DNA of 63,761 nt. Source: Halomonas halodenitrificans DSM 735. GTDB taxonomy: Bacteria > Pseudomonadota > Gammaproteobacteria > Pseudomonadales > Halomonadaceae. Of this stretch, positions 47,399 to 56,196 are shown piece by piece. The DNA lies in contig NZ_JHVH01000022.1 of the NCBI RefSeq assembly GCF_000620045.1, positions 1-63,761 on the forward strand. The letters run 5' to 3'. The notes beneath the pieces were generated by a model. That model had not been told where the DNA came from, did no database searches, and saw nothing but the letters and a program-made list of their open reading frames with translations. The position numbers were made by a program, and so were the translations under genes. Numbering within the stretch: position 1 is the stretch's first letter; each line of letters begins with the position of its first letter.

Positions 47399-48748
47399 AT
47401 GAGCGAGTCGCCGCTGCCTACCACGTTGGACGCCTGGCTGGCGCGTCTCGAGGCCGCCCATCCCGTGGGAATCGATCTTGGCCTGGCGCGCGTGGCCGAG
47501 GTCGCCCGACGCCTGGCGCTATTCGCCCGGCCCCTGGCCGGGCGGGTGATCAGCGTGGCCGGCACCAATGGCAAGGGGTCCACGGTGGCCATGCTGGAGG
47601 CGCTGGCGCATGCCCATGGCCTGACCACGGCGACCTACACCTCGCCGCATCTGGTTCGCTACAACGAGCGGCTGCGCCTCGACGGCGAGGAAGCCGACGA
47701 CGCGACGCTGATCGATGGCTTCCGGGCGGTGGATCGCGCGCGCCAGGCCGGCGAGCCCATCAGCCTGACCTACTTCGAGGTGGGCACCCTGGCCGCGTTC
47801 TGGGCCATCTCCCGTCGCCCCCGTGATCTCGCCATTCTCGAGGTAGGCCTCGGCGGGCGCCTCGACGCGGTGAATATCATCGACCCCGATGTGGCGGTGG
47901 TGACCACCGTGGCCCAGGACCATGCCGCCTTTCTGGGCACCGACCTGGCGCAGATCGGCCGCGAGAAGGCCGGCATCATGCGCCCCGGCCGCCCCGCGGT
48001 ACTGGGCAGTCGAACGCTGCCGGCGAGTGTTCGCGAGGTGGCCGATAGCCTCGGCGCCCGCGTTCATGCGCTGGGCGAGGCGTTTATTCGCGAGGATCGG
48101 GATCAGGGGTGGCGCTGGAGGGGGGGCTCTCCGGGGTCCGACCCCAAGGAGGACGAGGCCGCGGTTATCCTGGGCGACCTGCCGGATCCCGGCTTGCCGC
48201 TGGATAACGCCGCCACCGCGCTCCAGGCGTTGTCCCTGTCCGGCGTGACCCTCGATATCGACGCCTGCCGCCGGGCGCTGGCCCGTGTCCGGCTGCCCGG
48301 ACGCATGCAGTGGCGGGGCCAGTGGTGCCTGGATGTCGGCCATAATCCCCATGCGGCCGCGTATCTGGCGGGCCGGTTGCGGGACCGGCCCTGTCGGGGG
48401 CGCACCCTGGCGCTGCTGGCGATGCAGGGTGACAAGGATGCCGATGGCGTGATCGCCGCGCTGGCGCCGGCGGTGGATGGCTGGGTGACCGCGGGGCTCG
48501 AGGGCGAGCGTGGGCGCAGCGCCGAGGACCTGGGCCGGCGCCTCGACGGACGGGGTGAGCATGTCCTGCACCGCGCCGCATCGCCCGCCGCCGCGGCCGA
48601 CTGGCTGGCCCCGCGGCTGGGCGCCGAGGACCGAGTACTGGTGTGTGGCTCCTTCCTCACGGTAGGAGCGGTATTGCAGTGGCTGGCGGGCCCCGTCCAA
48701 TCGGGTCAGACTGATACGGATGCGAGCTCCAGGGAGGTAGCCCCGTGA
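47399..48748 (+). CDS. folC: Dihydrofolate synthase / folylpolyglutamate synthase FolC
   Basis: FolC adds glutamate to dihydropteroate and extends polyglutamate tails of folates. It has 449 residues. Seen: a P-loop in VAGTNGKGSTVAMLE near residue 52, TSPHLVRYNERLRLDG near 80, LEVGLGGRLDAVNII near 147 and the C-terminal WCLDVGHNPHAA near 312. ATG 47399 follows the accD stop by 7 bases; an ATG at 47375 in frame is an alternative. The last base triplet overlaps the dedD start. Confidence 0.95.
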   Translation: MSESPLPTTLDAWLARLEAAHPVGIDLGLARVAEVARRLALFARPLAGRVISVAGTNGKGSTVAMLEALAHAHGLTTATYTSPHLVRYNERLRLDGEEADDATLIDGFRAVDRARQAGEPISLTYFEVGTLAAFWAISRRPRDLAILEVGLGGRLDAVNIIDPDVAVVTTVAQDHAAFLGTDLAQIGREKAGIMRPGRPAVLGSRTLPASVREVADSLGARVHALGEAFIREDRDQGWRWRGGSPGSDPKEDEAAVILGDLPDPGLPLDNAATALQALSLSGVTLDIDACRRALARVRLPGRMQWRGQWCLDVGHNPHAAAYLAGRLRDRPCRGRTLALLAMQGDKDADGVIAALAPAVDGWVTAGLEGERGRSAEDLGRRLDGRGEHVLHRAASPAAAADWLAPRLGAEDRVLVCGSFLTVGAVLQWLAGPVQSGQTDTDASSREVAP

Positions 48749-49443
48749 AGTACGGTATGCGAGAGCGCCTTAGCGGCGCGATTATCCTGATCGCCCTCGC
48801 GGTGATCTTCGTCCCTATGCTGTTCGATGAGCCGTCGCCGCGGGAGGATCGTCCCGAGCCCTCGCTGAGCATCGATGCCCCCATCGATGTCGAGCGCCAT
48901 GATGTGGCCGAACCGACGCCCCCGGCCTCGCTGGCCGGGACGGATTCAGGCGGCGAGGTGCCCGAACCCTCGCCGCAACTCTCATCCGGGGACGCGGCGT
49001 CCGGTCAGGGAGCGAGTTCGCCCCAGGCCGACTCGGCCGAGGCGCAAGGCGAGGCGGCAGGGCCGTTGACCGACACCGAGCCTGCCGACCCCATCGCCGA
49101 CCTGGCACAGGCGGCCGACAAGCGCCTCGCCGAGAGCGAAAGCGAGAACGAGAACGAAAGCGCATCCGCGGCGTCATCCGCCGGTGCCGGTGAAGTGGAG
49201 CCCGCCGTCGAGGCAGGCGACTGGGCCGTTCAGGTGGGCAGCTTCGGTGAGCCGGCCAACGTCGAGCGCCTGCTGACACGGCTGCGCGACGAGGGCTTCA
49301 GCGCCTATAGTCGCCCCCGGGGCAACGATCTCACCACCGTCTATGTGGGGCCCTTCGGCGGCTCCGAGGCAGGCGAGCGGGCGGTCGCCGAGGTCAAGGC
49401 GCGCATCAACCTCCAGGGCCTGCTGGTGCGGGTAAAGGATTGA
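48745..49443 (+). CDS. dedD: SPOR-domain protein, DedD-like
   Basis: DedD binds denuded septal peptidoglycan and helps cell constriction. This 232-residue form has one N-terminal span (SGAIILIALAVIFVPMLF, residues 9-26), a long acidic Glu/Ser/Ala linker (about 30-150) and a C-terminal SPOR domain (WAVQVGSFGEPANVERLL near 158, then VYVGPFGG). The start is GTG 48745 with a GGGAGG site, overlapping folC by 4 bases. The order folC-dedD-cvpA-purF is as in E. coli. Confidence 0.9.
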   Translation: MKYGMRERLSGAIILIALAVIFVPMLFDEPSPREDRPEPSLSIDAPIDVERHDVAEPTPPASLAGTDSGGEVPEPSPQLSSGDAASGQGASSPQADSAEAQGEAAGPLTDTEPADPIADLAQAADKRLAESESENENESASAASSAGAGEVEPAVEAGDWAVQVGSFGEPANVERLLTRLRDEGFSAYSRPRGNDLTTVYVGPFGGSEAGERAVAEVKARINLQGLLVRVKD

Positions 49444-49444
49444 C

Positions 49445-49978
49445 ATGACGCTTACCTGGCTCGACTGGATCTTCGTCGCCCTGCTGGCGGTGACCGGCAT
49501 CACCGGCCTGCTGCGTGGCCTGGTGCGCGAGGCCCTGGGCCTGGCTGCCTGGATCGTCGCCCTGCTGGCGGCGCGGGTGCTGGCCCAGCCGGTGGCCGAC
49601 CTGATGGTCGGGATGATCGACAGCGCCGATGGGCGCCTGGTGCTGGCCTTCGTGCTGGTGGTCCTCGGCGTGGTGCTGGTCTGCGGCATCGTCATCCGCC
49701 TGCTGCAGGCCGCCGTGGAGTGGGTCGGCATGGGGCTGGTCAACCGCCTGCTGGGTGCCGCCTTCGGGATGGCCAAGGGAGCCGCCATCCTGGTGCTGGT
49801 GACCATCGTGATCGGCCTGACGCCACTGGCCAGGCTCGAGGCCTGGCAGGGCGCGGTATTGCGCCCGCATCTCGAGCAGCTGCGGGACTGGGCCGTCAGC
49901 CATGTCGAGGCCTGGGATGGCCGGATTCCCGAGCCGCCGGCGTCGCTGGATGCACTGTCTTCGCCCCCCGAGAGTTGA
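49445..49978 (+). CDS. cvpA: CvpA family inner membrane protein
   Basis: This 177-residue protein has four membrane spans and the CvpA start LTWLDWIFVALLAVTGITGLLRGLVRE, given in part: WLDWIFVALLAV then GLLRGLVREAL. In E. coli cvpA lies just upstream of purF and is needed for colicin V production and envelope stress survival; its biochemistry is unclear. The ATG follows the dedD stop at once. The 167 bases after it hold no gene and no PurR-type operator that I can see. Confidence 0.9.
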   Translation: MTLTWLDWIFVALLAVTGITGLLRGLVREALGLAAWIVALLAARVLAQPVADLMVGMIDSADGRLVLAFVLVVLGVVLVCGIVIRLLQAAVEWVGMGLVNRLLGAAFGMAKGAAILVLVTIVIGLTPLARLEAWQGAVLRPHLEQLRDWAVSHVEAWDGRIPEPPASLDALSSPPES

Positions 49979-50145
49979 TTTTCCCGCGGCGGCCCGCATG
50001 GCCCTCCGCGGTTCTGTATAGCAGTTACCCGTCCAGGACTATTGCAGTCACACCCGTCAAGGGGCGCCGGCTTGCCGCCAGACCCGCCTGCAATAGCCTG
50101 GTTACCAGTAGTCAAGGCAAGTCCAGGAAAGCGAGGTAAGGTGGA

Positions 50146-51666
50146 ATGTGCGGTATTGTGGGCCTGATGGCCAAGCAGGCGGTGAACCAGGGCATCTATG
50201 ACGCCCTGACGGTGCTACAGCATCGCGGACAGGACGCCGCCGGCATGATGACCTGGCATGAGGGCCGCTTTTTGCTGCGCAAGAGCAATGGACTGGTGCG
50301 CGACGTCTTCCATACCCGCCATATGGCACGCCTCCAGGGGCGTCTGGGCATCGGCCATGTTCGCTATCCCACGGCCGGGTCCTCCAGCGAGGCGGAATCC
50401 CAGCCGTTCTACGTCAACTCCCCCTACGGTATCGCGCTTGCCCACAACGGCAATCTGACGAATTCCGACCAGCTCAAGCAGGAGCTGTTCTCTTCCGATC
50501 TGCGCCATATCAATACCAGCTCCGACTCCGAGGTGCTGCTCAATGTCTTCGCCCACGAGCTGGGCAAGCAGGGGCTGCATCTCACCCCCGGCGACGTCTT
50601 CGACGCCGTGCGTCGCGTCCATCGTCGCTGCCAGGGAGGCTATGCGGCGGTGGCGGTGATCAACGGGGTGGGGCTGGTGGCCTTCCGCGACCCTCACGGG
50701 ATTCGCCCGGTGGTGTTCGGCACACGGGACGAGGGCGACGGTCAGGAGGTGATGATCGCCTCCGAGTCGGTGGCCCTGGATGTGGGGGGCTTCGAGCTGC
50801 ATCGCGACCTGGCGCCGGGCGAGGCGATTTTCGTCGACATGCAGGGCGAGATTCACACCCAGCAGTGTGCGGATGCCCCGCGGCTGACCTCCTGCATCTT
50901 CGAGCACGTCTACCTGGCGCGCCCCGACTCCATTCTCGACGGCGCCTATGTCTACGGCACGCGCATGCAGATGGGGCGCAAGCTGGGGGATCGCATCCAG
51001 GGCGAGTGGCCGGAGCACGATATCGATGTGGTGATACCGATCCCCGACACCTCGCGGACCTCGGCGCTGGAGCTTGCCCAGCACCTGGGGGTGACCTACC
51101 GCGAGGGGTTCATGAAGAATCGCTATATTGGCCGCACCTTCATCATGCCGGGTCAGACCCAGCGCAAGAAGTCGGTGCGCCAGAAACTCAATGCCATCGG
51201 TGTGGAATTCAAGGGCAAGAACGTGCTGCTGGTGGATGACTCCATCGTGCGCGGCACCACCTGCAAGCAGATCATCCAGATGGCTCGCGAGGCGGGAGCA
51301 CGCAAGGTGTATTTTGCCTCGGCCGCGCCGCCGGTGCGCTACCCCAACGTCTATGGCATCGACATGCCGGCGGCAGACGAGCTGATCGCCCATGGGCGCA
51401 GCGAGGCCGAAGTGGGGGAGCTGATCGGCGCCGACCGCATCTTCTATCAGGACCTGGATGACTTGAAGGCCGCCTGTCGGGAGGTCAACCCGGCCCTTGA
51501 AGCCTTCGACTGCTCGGTGTTCGACGGCAACTACGTGACCGGGGATATCGATGCCGCCTACCTGGCGGCCCTCGAGGCCTCGCGCAGCGACGACGCCAAG
51601 GAGCAGAGTGCCGGGGATCACGCCCTGGTAGGCACCCATAACCTTGATGACGATATCGACCACTGA
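50146..51666 (+). CDS. purF: Amidophosphoribosyltransferase PurF
   Basis: PurF starts purine synthesis by making phosphoribosylamine from PRPP and glutamine. It has 506 residues. The glutaminase nucleophile is Cys2 of MCGIVGL, with [10 protein letters not shown] near residue 24 and [11 protein letters not shown] near 68. The phosphoribosyltransferase PRPP loop is [13 protein letters not shown] near 362. A GGTAAGGTGGA site precedes ATG 50146. Confidence 0.97.
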   Translation: MCGIVGLMAKQAVNQGIYDALTVLQHRGQDAAGMMTWHEGRFLLRKSNGLVRDVFHTRHMARLQGRLGIGHVRYPTAGSSSEAESQPFYVNSPYGIALAHNGNLTNSDQLKQELFSSDLRHINTSSDSEVLLNVFAHELGKQGLHLTPGDVFDAVRRVHRRCQGGYAAVAVINGVGLVAFRDPHGIRPVVFGTRDEGDGQEVMIASESVALDVGGFELHRDLAPGEAIFVDMQGEIHTQQCADAPRLTSCIFEHVYLARPDSILDGAYVYGTRMQMGRKLGDRIQGEWPEHDIDVVIPIPDTSRTSALELAQHLGVTYREGFMKNRYIGRTFIMPGQTQRKKSVRQKLNAIGVEFKGKNVLLVDDSIVRGTTCKQIIQMAREAGARKVYFASAAPPVRYPNVYGIDMPAADELIAHGRSEAEVGELIGADRIFYQDLDDLKAACREVNPALEAFDCSVFDGNYVTGDIDAAYLAALEASRSDDAKEQSAGDHALVGTHNLDDDIDH

Positions 51667-51676
51667 GGCTGACCCC

Positions 51677-52873
51677 ATGCATGACGAATACGAGGCGGCA
51701 TCGACCTGGGCGCGGGAGACCCAGGCGATCCGCGCCGGCCACCAGCGTACCGGGGAGCAGGAGCACGGCGAGCCCATCTTCCCGACCTCGAGCTTTGTCT
51801 ATGGCAGCGCCGCCGAGGCCGCGCGCAAGTTCAACGGGGAAGAGCCCGGCAATGTCTACTCGCGCTTCACCAACCCCACGGTACGCACCTTCGAGCACCG
51901 CCTGGCGGCGCTCGAGGGGGGCGAGCGCTGTGTGGCGACGAGTTCGGGCATGTCGGCGATCCTCTCCACGGCCCTGGCGCTGCTCTCGGCCGGCGACGAG
52001 ATCGTGGCCTCGCGCTCGCTGTTCGGTTCCACGGTGAGCCTGTTCGACAAGTATCTGGGCAAGCTGGGTATCACCACCCGCTATGTGGAGCTCTCGGACC
52101 TCGAGGCCTGGGAGGCGGCGATCACGCCGGCGACGCGTCTGCTGTTCGCCGAGACGCCCTCCAACCCCCTCTCCGAGGTGGTGGATATCGCCGCGCTGGC
52201 CGATATCGCCCATCGTCACGGGGCGCTGCTGGCCATCGACAACTGCTTTCTGACCCCCGCGCTGCAGCGGCCCCTGGAACTGGGCGCCGACCTGGTGATT
52301 CACTCCGCCACCAAGTATCTGGATGGCCAGGGCAGGGCGATCGGGGGGGCCGTGGTGGGGCGCAACGCGGAGCTCGAGGAAGTGTTCGGCGTGGTCCGCA
52401 CCTGCGGTCCCTGCATGAGTCCCTTCAACGCCTGGATCTTCACCAAGGGCCTCGAGACCCTAGAGCTGCGCATGCGCGCCCACTGCCAGAATGCCCAGGC
52501 GCTGGCCGAGTGGCTGGCCGCGCACCCCGGGGTGAGTCGCGTGCATTACAGCGGCCTCGCCGGCCATGCGCAGCATGCCCTGGCCGCACGCCAGCAGGAC
52601 GGTTTCGGCGCGGTGCTGGGGATCGAGGTGGTGGGGGGGCGCGAGGCGGCCTGGTCGGTGATCGATGCGACCCGCCTGCTCTCCATCACCGGCAACCTGG
52701 GGGATGTCAAGAGCACCATTACCCATCCTGCCACCACCACCCATGGGCGCCTCTCCGATGCCCAGAAGGCGGCGGCGGGTATCACCGAGGGACTGATTCG
52801 TGTGGCGGTGGGGCTCGAGGCCCTGGATGATATTCGCAACGACCTGGCCCGGGGGCTCGACGCCCTGGTCTGA
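51677..52873 (+). CDS. metZ: O-succinylhomoserine sulfhydrylase MetZ
   Basis: MetZ makes homocysteine directly from O-succinylhomoserine and sulfide. This 398-residue Cys/Met-metabolism PLP enzyme has YSRFTNPTVRTFEHRLAALEG near residue 57 (in parts), SSGMSAI near 94 and the PLP lysine in HSATKYLDGQGR near 212. The position right after purF is that of metZ in Pseudomonas, which favours MetZ over MetB. ATG 51677 has GAGG 8 bases upstream; the longer frame starts inside purF. Confidence 0.92.
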   Translation: MHDEYEAASTWARETQAIRAGHQRTGEQEHGEPIFPTSSFVYGSAAEAARKFNGEEPGNVYSRFTNPTVRTFEHRLAALEGGERCVATSSGMSAILSTALALLSAGDEIVASRSLFGSTVSLFDKYLGKLGITTRYVELSDLEAWEAAITPATRLLFAETPSNPLSEVVDIAALADIAHRHGALLAIDNCFLTPALQRPLELGADLVIHSATKYLDGQGRAIGGAVVGRNAELEEVFGVVRTCGPCMSPFNAWIFTKGLETLELRMRAHCQNAQALAEWLAAHPGVSRVHYSGLAGHAQHALAARQQDGFGAVLGIEVVGGREAAWSVIDATRLLSITGNLGDVKSTITHPATTTHGRLSDAQKAAAGITEGLIRVAVGLEALDDIRNDLARGLDALV

Positions 52874-52965
52874 CTTTTTCGAATGCAGCATTTGGCTTTA
52901 TTCAGCGGACTCGTTCGCTGGAGTCGGGTAGGCTAGGTCGCATCGAAATCGAGTCGGGAGGCATC

Positions 52966-53517
52966 ATGTGGCGTAATACCCACGACGGCTGGGGGATGAT
53001 CAGCATCCTGCTGCACTGGGTCCTGGCGGTTGTCATCATCGGCCTGTTTATTCTGGGCTGGTGGATGACCGGGCTGGGCTACTACGACCCCTGGTATAAC
53101 CTGGGGCCCTGGTGGCATCGGTCGCTGGGCATGCTGGTGCTCTTCGCGACCCTGTTGCGCCTGGTCTGGCGCCTGATCAATCCCACCCCGGTGGCACTGG
53201 GCCACCCGCTCGAGCGCCTGGCGGCGCACCTGGGGCATATCGCACTCTATGGCCTGATGCTGGTAGTGTTGGTCAGCGGTTACCTGATCTCCACCGCCGA
53301 CGGCAAGGGCATCGCGGTGTTCGGCGCCTTCACGGTGCCGGCGGTGATCAGCGGTCTACCCAATCAGGCCAGCGTGGCCGGTGTGGTGCACTGGTATGCC
53401 GCCCTGGTGCTGATGATCCTGTCCGCCGGCCATGGCGCCGCGGCACTCAAACACCATCTTGTCGACCGAAATTCGGTCCTCAAGCGAATGCTCGATCCCC
53501 GGGTGAGCCGGCGCTGA
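52966..53517 (+). CDS. Cytochrome b561 family protein
   Basis: This 183-residue protein has four membrane spans with the b561 haem pattern: His in ILLHWVLAVV near residue 19, His in WWHRSLGMLVL near 49, and the paired His in HWYAALVLMILSAGHGAAAL near 145-160. It probably passes electrons between quinol and periplasmic acceptors such as superoxide, as CybB (SodB-associated in E. coli) does. A YceI protein follows, as in many proteobacteria, so the pair may share a redox role. Confidence 0.9.
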   Translation: MWRNTHDGWGMISILLHWVLAVVIIGLFILGWWMTGLGYYDPWYNLGPWWHRSLGMLVLFATLLRLVWRLINPTPVALGHPLERLAAHLGHIALYGLMLVVLVSGYLISTADGKGIAVFGAFTVPAVISGLPNQASVAGVVHWYAALVLMILSAGHGAAALKHHLVDRNSVLKRMLDPRVSRR

Positions 53518-53581
53518 CCGTTTTCCCGACTGCCTTTCCCCGCTTCGTCATCGAACTGCGTATCCACAGGAGATAACCGAC

Positions 53582-54166
53582 ATGCTGAAGAAGACCGCCA
53601 TTGCCGCCGCCCTGAGCACGACGGCCCTGATGGGCATCGACCAGGCCCAGGCCGCCGACTACACCATCGACAGCGAAGGCCAGCATGCCTTCATCCAGTT
53701 CAAGATCAGTCATCTGGGCTTCTCCTATATTCTCGGCAGCTTCGAGACCTTCAGCGGCAGCTTCCAGTACGACCCTGAGAACCTGGAAGCGGCAAGCGCC
53801 GAACTCGAGGTTGATGTCGACAGCTTGAATACCAATCACGCCGAGCGTGACAAGCACATCAAGAGCGACGACTTCCTCGACGCCGGCGAGTATCCCACCG
53901 CCACCTTCAGCTCCACCGGCTTCGAGCCGACCGGAGACAACGAGGGCGTGCTGAGCGGCGAACTGACCCTGCACGGCGAGACCCAACAGATCGACATGCC
54001 GGTCACCCTGCTGGGTGAGGGTGATGACCCCTGGGGTGGCTACCGTGCCGGCTTCGAGGGCAGCACGACCCTGGCGCTTGCCGACTATGGCATCGACCTG
54101 GGGGACTTCCCCGAGGTGATGCATGAGCTGGAGCTCTATGTCACCTTCGAGGGCATCCGCCAGTAA
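53582..54166 (+). CDS. YceI family periplasmic protein
   Basis: This 194-residue secreted lipocalin-like protein has a signal peptide ending AQA before [13 protein letters not shown], then [15 protein letters not shown] near residue 40 and the core [11 protein letters not shown] and GELTLHG. YceI proteins bind polyisoprenoid lipids such as ubiquinone forms in the periplasm; E. coli YceI is induced by high pH and osmotic stress. Neighbouring cytochrome b561 supports a quinone link. Its terminator is split by a group II intron. Confidence 0.92.
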   Translation: MLKKTAIAAALSTTALMGIDQAQAADYTIDSEGQHAFIQFKISHLGFSYILGSFETFSGSFQYDPENLEAASAELEVDVDSLNTNHAERDKHIKSDDFLDAGEYPTATFSSTGFEPTGDNEGVLSGELTLHGETQQIDMPVTLLGEGDDPWGGYRAGFEGSTTLALADYGIDLGDFPEVMHELELYVTFEGIRQ

Positions 54167-54191
54167 GGCAATCTCCCCCCAGTAAACCTGT

Positions 54192-54219
54192 GAACACCCC
54201 CGCCCAGTCGGGGGTGTTC
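54192..54219 (+). terminator. yceI terminator hairpin, cut from its T-run by an intron
   Basis: A perfect 11-bp stem, GAACACCCCCG (54192-54202) with CGGGGGTGTTC (54209-54219). The expected T-run is not next to it but at 56147-56151, after the intron. Confidence 0.8.
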
Positions 54220-54686
54220 GCGTGTGCGCCAGGCATGGCGCGCAGCGCCTGAGTGGCGCTGTTCCCGAGGGTGGTGCCTCGGGATGACTTGGGGGTGAAA
54301 GTCCCCTGTACGCCCGGCAAGGGGAAGTACTAGCCGACGGCAAGGGTGTCTCCCGCGAGGGGGAATCTGAAGGCAGCCCGAGGCAAAACGCTGGCCTGAC
54401 GAACAGGAAGCGGATATGAGGCGTCATGGCGGGGTGAGATGGCACGCATCATCAAAGCCCGGTACTTGCACGGAACGCCATGATGTAAATCCGACAGGCA
54501 CAAGCGGGAAGGTCGCGCGTCTTACCCTGGGAGGTCTGGTGGTCTGCCACGGTGCTACCGGCGTCGAGAGGCGACGGGATGGGCCACCAGACGTCAGCAG
54601 AGGCCATAGTAAGTGCCGGTTCACCGCGGCACCAAGGGCCGAACATGAAGAACCGCGAGTAGGCGATGACGTCTCGAGGACCGATC

Positions 54687-56075
54687 ATGAAGGCAGAAAG
54701 TGGCGCTGATACCGCCACCCACCCAGAGGGGCAGGGGCGGCACCCCGAGTCCCAGCCGGTGGGCGTCGAGACGGTCCCGGCGTCGTCATCGTGGACGAAA
54801 GCGGAGCCTGTCCCGCTCATGGAAGCGGTGGTCGCCACCGAGAACATGCAGCAGGCTTACCGTAGGGTGGTGGCCAACAAAGGCGCGCCGGGTGCCGACG
54901 GCATGACGGTGGCCCAGTTGGCCGACCACCTGAAGCAACACTGGCCGACGCTGCGCGAGCGGCTGCTGGCTGGTGAGTACCACCCCAGCCCGGTCCGAGC
55001 CGTCGAGATTCCCAAGCCCAAGGGCGGGACGCGACAGCTCGGCATCCCCACGGTCAGCGACCGGCTGATTCAGCAGGCGCTGCTGCAGGTGTTGACGCCG
55101 CTCTTCGATCCGACGTTCTCGGCGTCGAGTTACGGCTATCGCCCCAAACGCAGCGCCCAGCAGGCCGTCTCGGCGATGAAGACCCATGTCACCGCCGGCC
55201 ACCGCTGGGTGGTCGACCTCGACTTGAAGGCCTTCTTCGACCGAGTGAACCACGACCTGCTGATGGCGCGGGTCGCGCGCCACGTCCGCGACAAGCGGGT
55301 GCTGCGCCTGATCCGTCGCTATCTGGAAGCCGGGATGTTCCAGGACGGTCTGGCCGCGCCACGCCGGCAGGGAACGCCCCAGGGTGGACCACTGAGCCCG
55401 CTGCTGGCGAATATCCTGCTGGATGACGCGGACAAGGAACTGGAACGCCGCGGTCACCGCTTCTGCCGCTACGCCGACGACCTGCAAGTGTATGTCAGGA
55501 GTCGGCGGGCGGGTGAGCGCGTCATGGCCAGCCTGAGTGATTTTCTCGAGAGCTCGCTCAGGCTGACGGTCAATCGCGACAAGAGTGCGGTGGATCGGCC
55601 CTGGAATCGTGGATATCTGGGCTACACGCTGACCCGGCACAGGCGGCCGAAGCTGACGCTGGCCAAGGCCAGCCTGCAGCGCCTGATGCAGCGTGTCCGC
55701 GAGATCCTCAAACGCGGCAGGGGACGCCATATTCGTCGCGTCACCAGAGAGCTGGCTCCCGTCCTGCGGGGCTGGGCCAGTTACTTCAGTCTCGTCGACG
55801 TGAAGCGCCCGCTGGAAGCGTTGGATGGGTGGATACGTCGCCGGTTACGCGACGTGATCTGGCGGCAATGGAAGCGCCCGCGGACCCGGCGCCGGAAGCT
55901 CTTGGCACTGGGACTGGACAACTATCGGGCGTGGAAGTCAGCCGGGAATGGGCGAGGCCCTTGGTGGAATGCCGGTGCTTCGCACATGAATCAGGCCCTG
56001 CCACGGAAGTGGTTCGATCGGCGGGGCCTGATCTCGGTACTCGATACGGTAAGAGGGCGTAGCCGTTCTTCGTGA
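54687..56075 (+). CDS. ltrA: Group II intron reverse transcriptase/maturase
   Basis: This 462-residue intron-encoded protein reverse transcribes and helps splice its intron RNA. Seen: MQQAYRRVVANKGAPGADGM (RT-0/1), PKPKGGTRQLGIPTV, SSYGYRPKRSAQQAV, DLDLKAFFDRVNH, QGTPQGGPLSPLLANILL and the catalytic Tyr-Ala-Asp-Asp near residue 262. The maturase domain X follows (LRGWASYFSLVD, WIRRRLRDVIWRQW). There is no C-terminal HNH domain. ATG 54687 has GAGGA 6 bases upstream; ATG 54666 in frame is possible. The stop lies at the edge of intron domain V. Confidence 0.92.
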   Translation: MKAESGADTATHPEGQGRHPESQPVGVETVPASSSWTKAEPVPLMEAVVATENMQQAYRRVVANKGAPGADGMTVAQLADHLKQHWPTLRERLLAGEYHPSPVRAVEIPKPKGGTRQLGIPTVSDRLIQQALLQVLTPLFDPTFSASSYGYRPKRSAQQAVSAMKTHVTAGHRWVVDLDLKAFFDRVNHDLLMARVARHVRDKRVLRLIRRYLEAGMFQDGLAAPRRQGTPQGGPLSPLLANILLDDADKELERRGHRFCRYADDLQVYVRSRRAGERVMASLSDFLESSLRLTVNRDKSAVDRPWNRGYLGYTLTRHRRPKLTLAKASLQRLMQRVREILKRGRGRHIRRVTRELAPVLRGWASYFSLVDVKRPLEALDGWIRRRLRDVIWRQWKRPRTRRRKLLALGLDNYRAWKSAGNGRGPWWNAGASHMNQALPRKWFDRRGLISVLDTVRGRSRSS

Positions 56076-56110
56076 ACCGCCGTGGTACGGAACCGTATGC
56101 CCGGTGGTGT
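56075..56110 (+). ncRNA. Group II intron domain V
   Basis: The catalytic hairpin is seen as ACCGCCG pairing with CGGTGGT, an internal bulge, and TACGG-AA-CCGTA at the tip. It overlaps the maturase stop codon by one base. Domain VI (GGGCGCCGGGGGCAACCCC region) and the 3' splice site follow. Confidence 0.75.
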
Positions 56111-56196
56111 GGGAGGGCGCCGGGGGCAACCCCGGCCCCTACCCGATTTTTGCCGAGGAGTAGAATGGCCGGCCCCCGTAATGGCCTGGAGTGATC

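Larger units (their letters stand above)
54222..56147 (+). mobile_element. Group II intron, class C type
   Basis: The element starts with GTGTGCGCC (a GUGYG-type 5' end; 54224 is an alternative) two bases after the yceI terminator hairpin and ends at CCGAT near 56147, directly before TTTTGCC. It includes a structured 5' RNA part of about 460 bases without a gene, the maturase gene, and domains V and VI at the 3' end. Insertion just behind a terminator stem is the hallmark of class C introns. The maturase has no HNH endonuclease, also as in class C. Exact ends should be taken as within 2 bases. Confidence 0.85.

Noticed and set aside
50215..51777. 520-codon open frame opposite purF
   Set aside because: A shadow frame with no recognisable domain, on the wrong strand of a clear purF.
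52874..52965. Possible hairpin CAGCG/CGCTG between metZ and cytochrome b561
   Set aside because: The stem is only 5 bp and has no T-run.
54416..54709. Small open frame in the 5' part of the intron
   Set aside because: It lies in the structured RNA domains of the group II intron and has no protein-like features.
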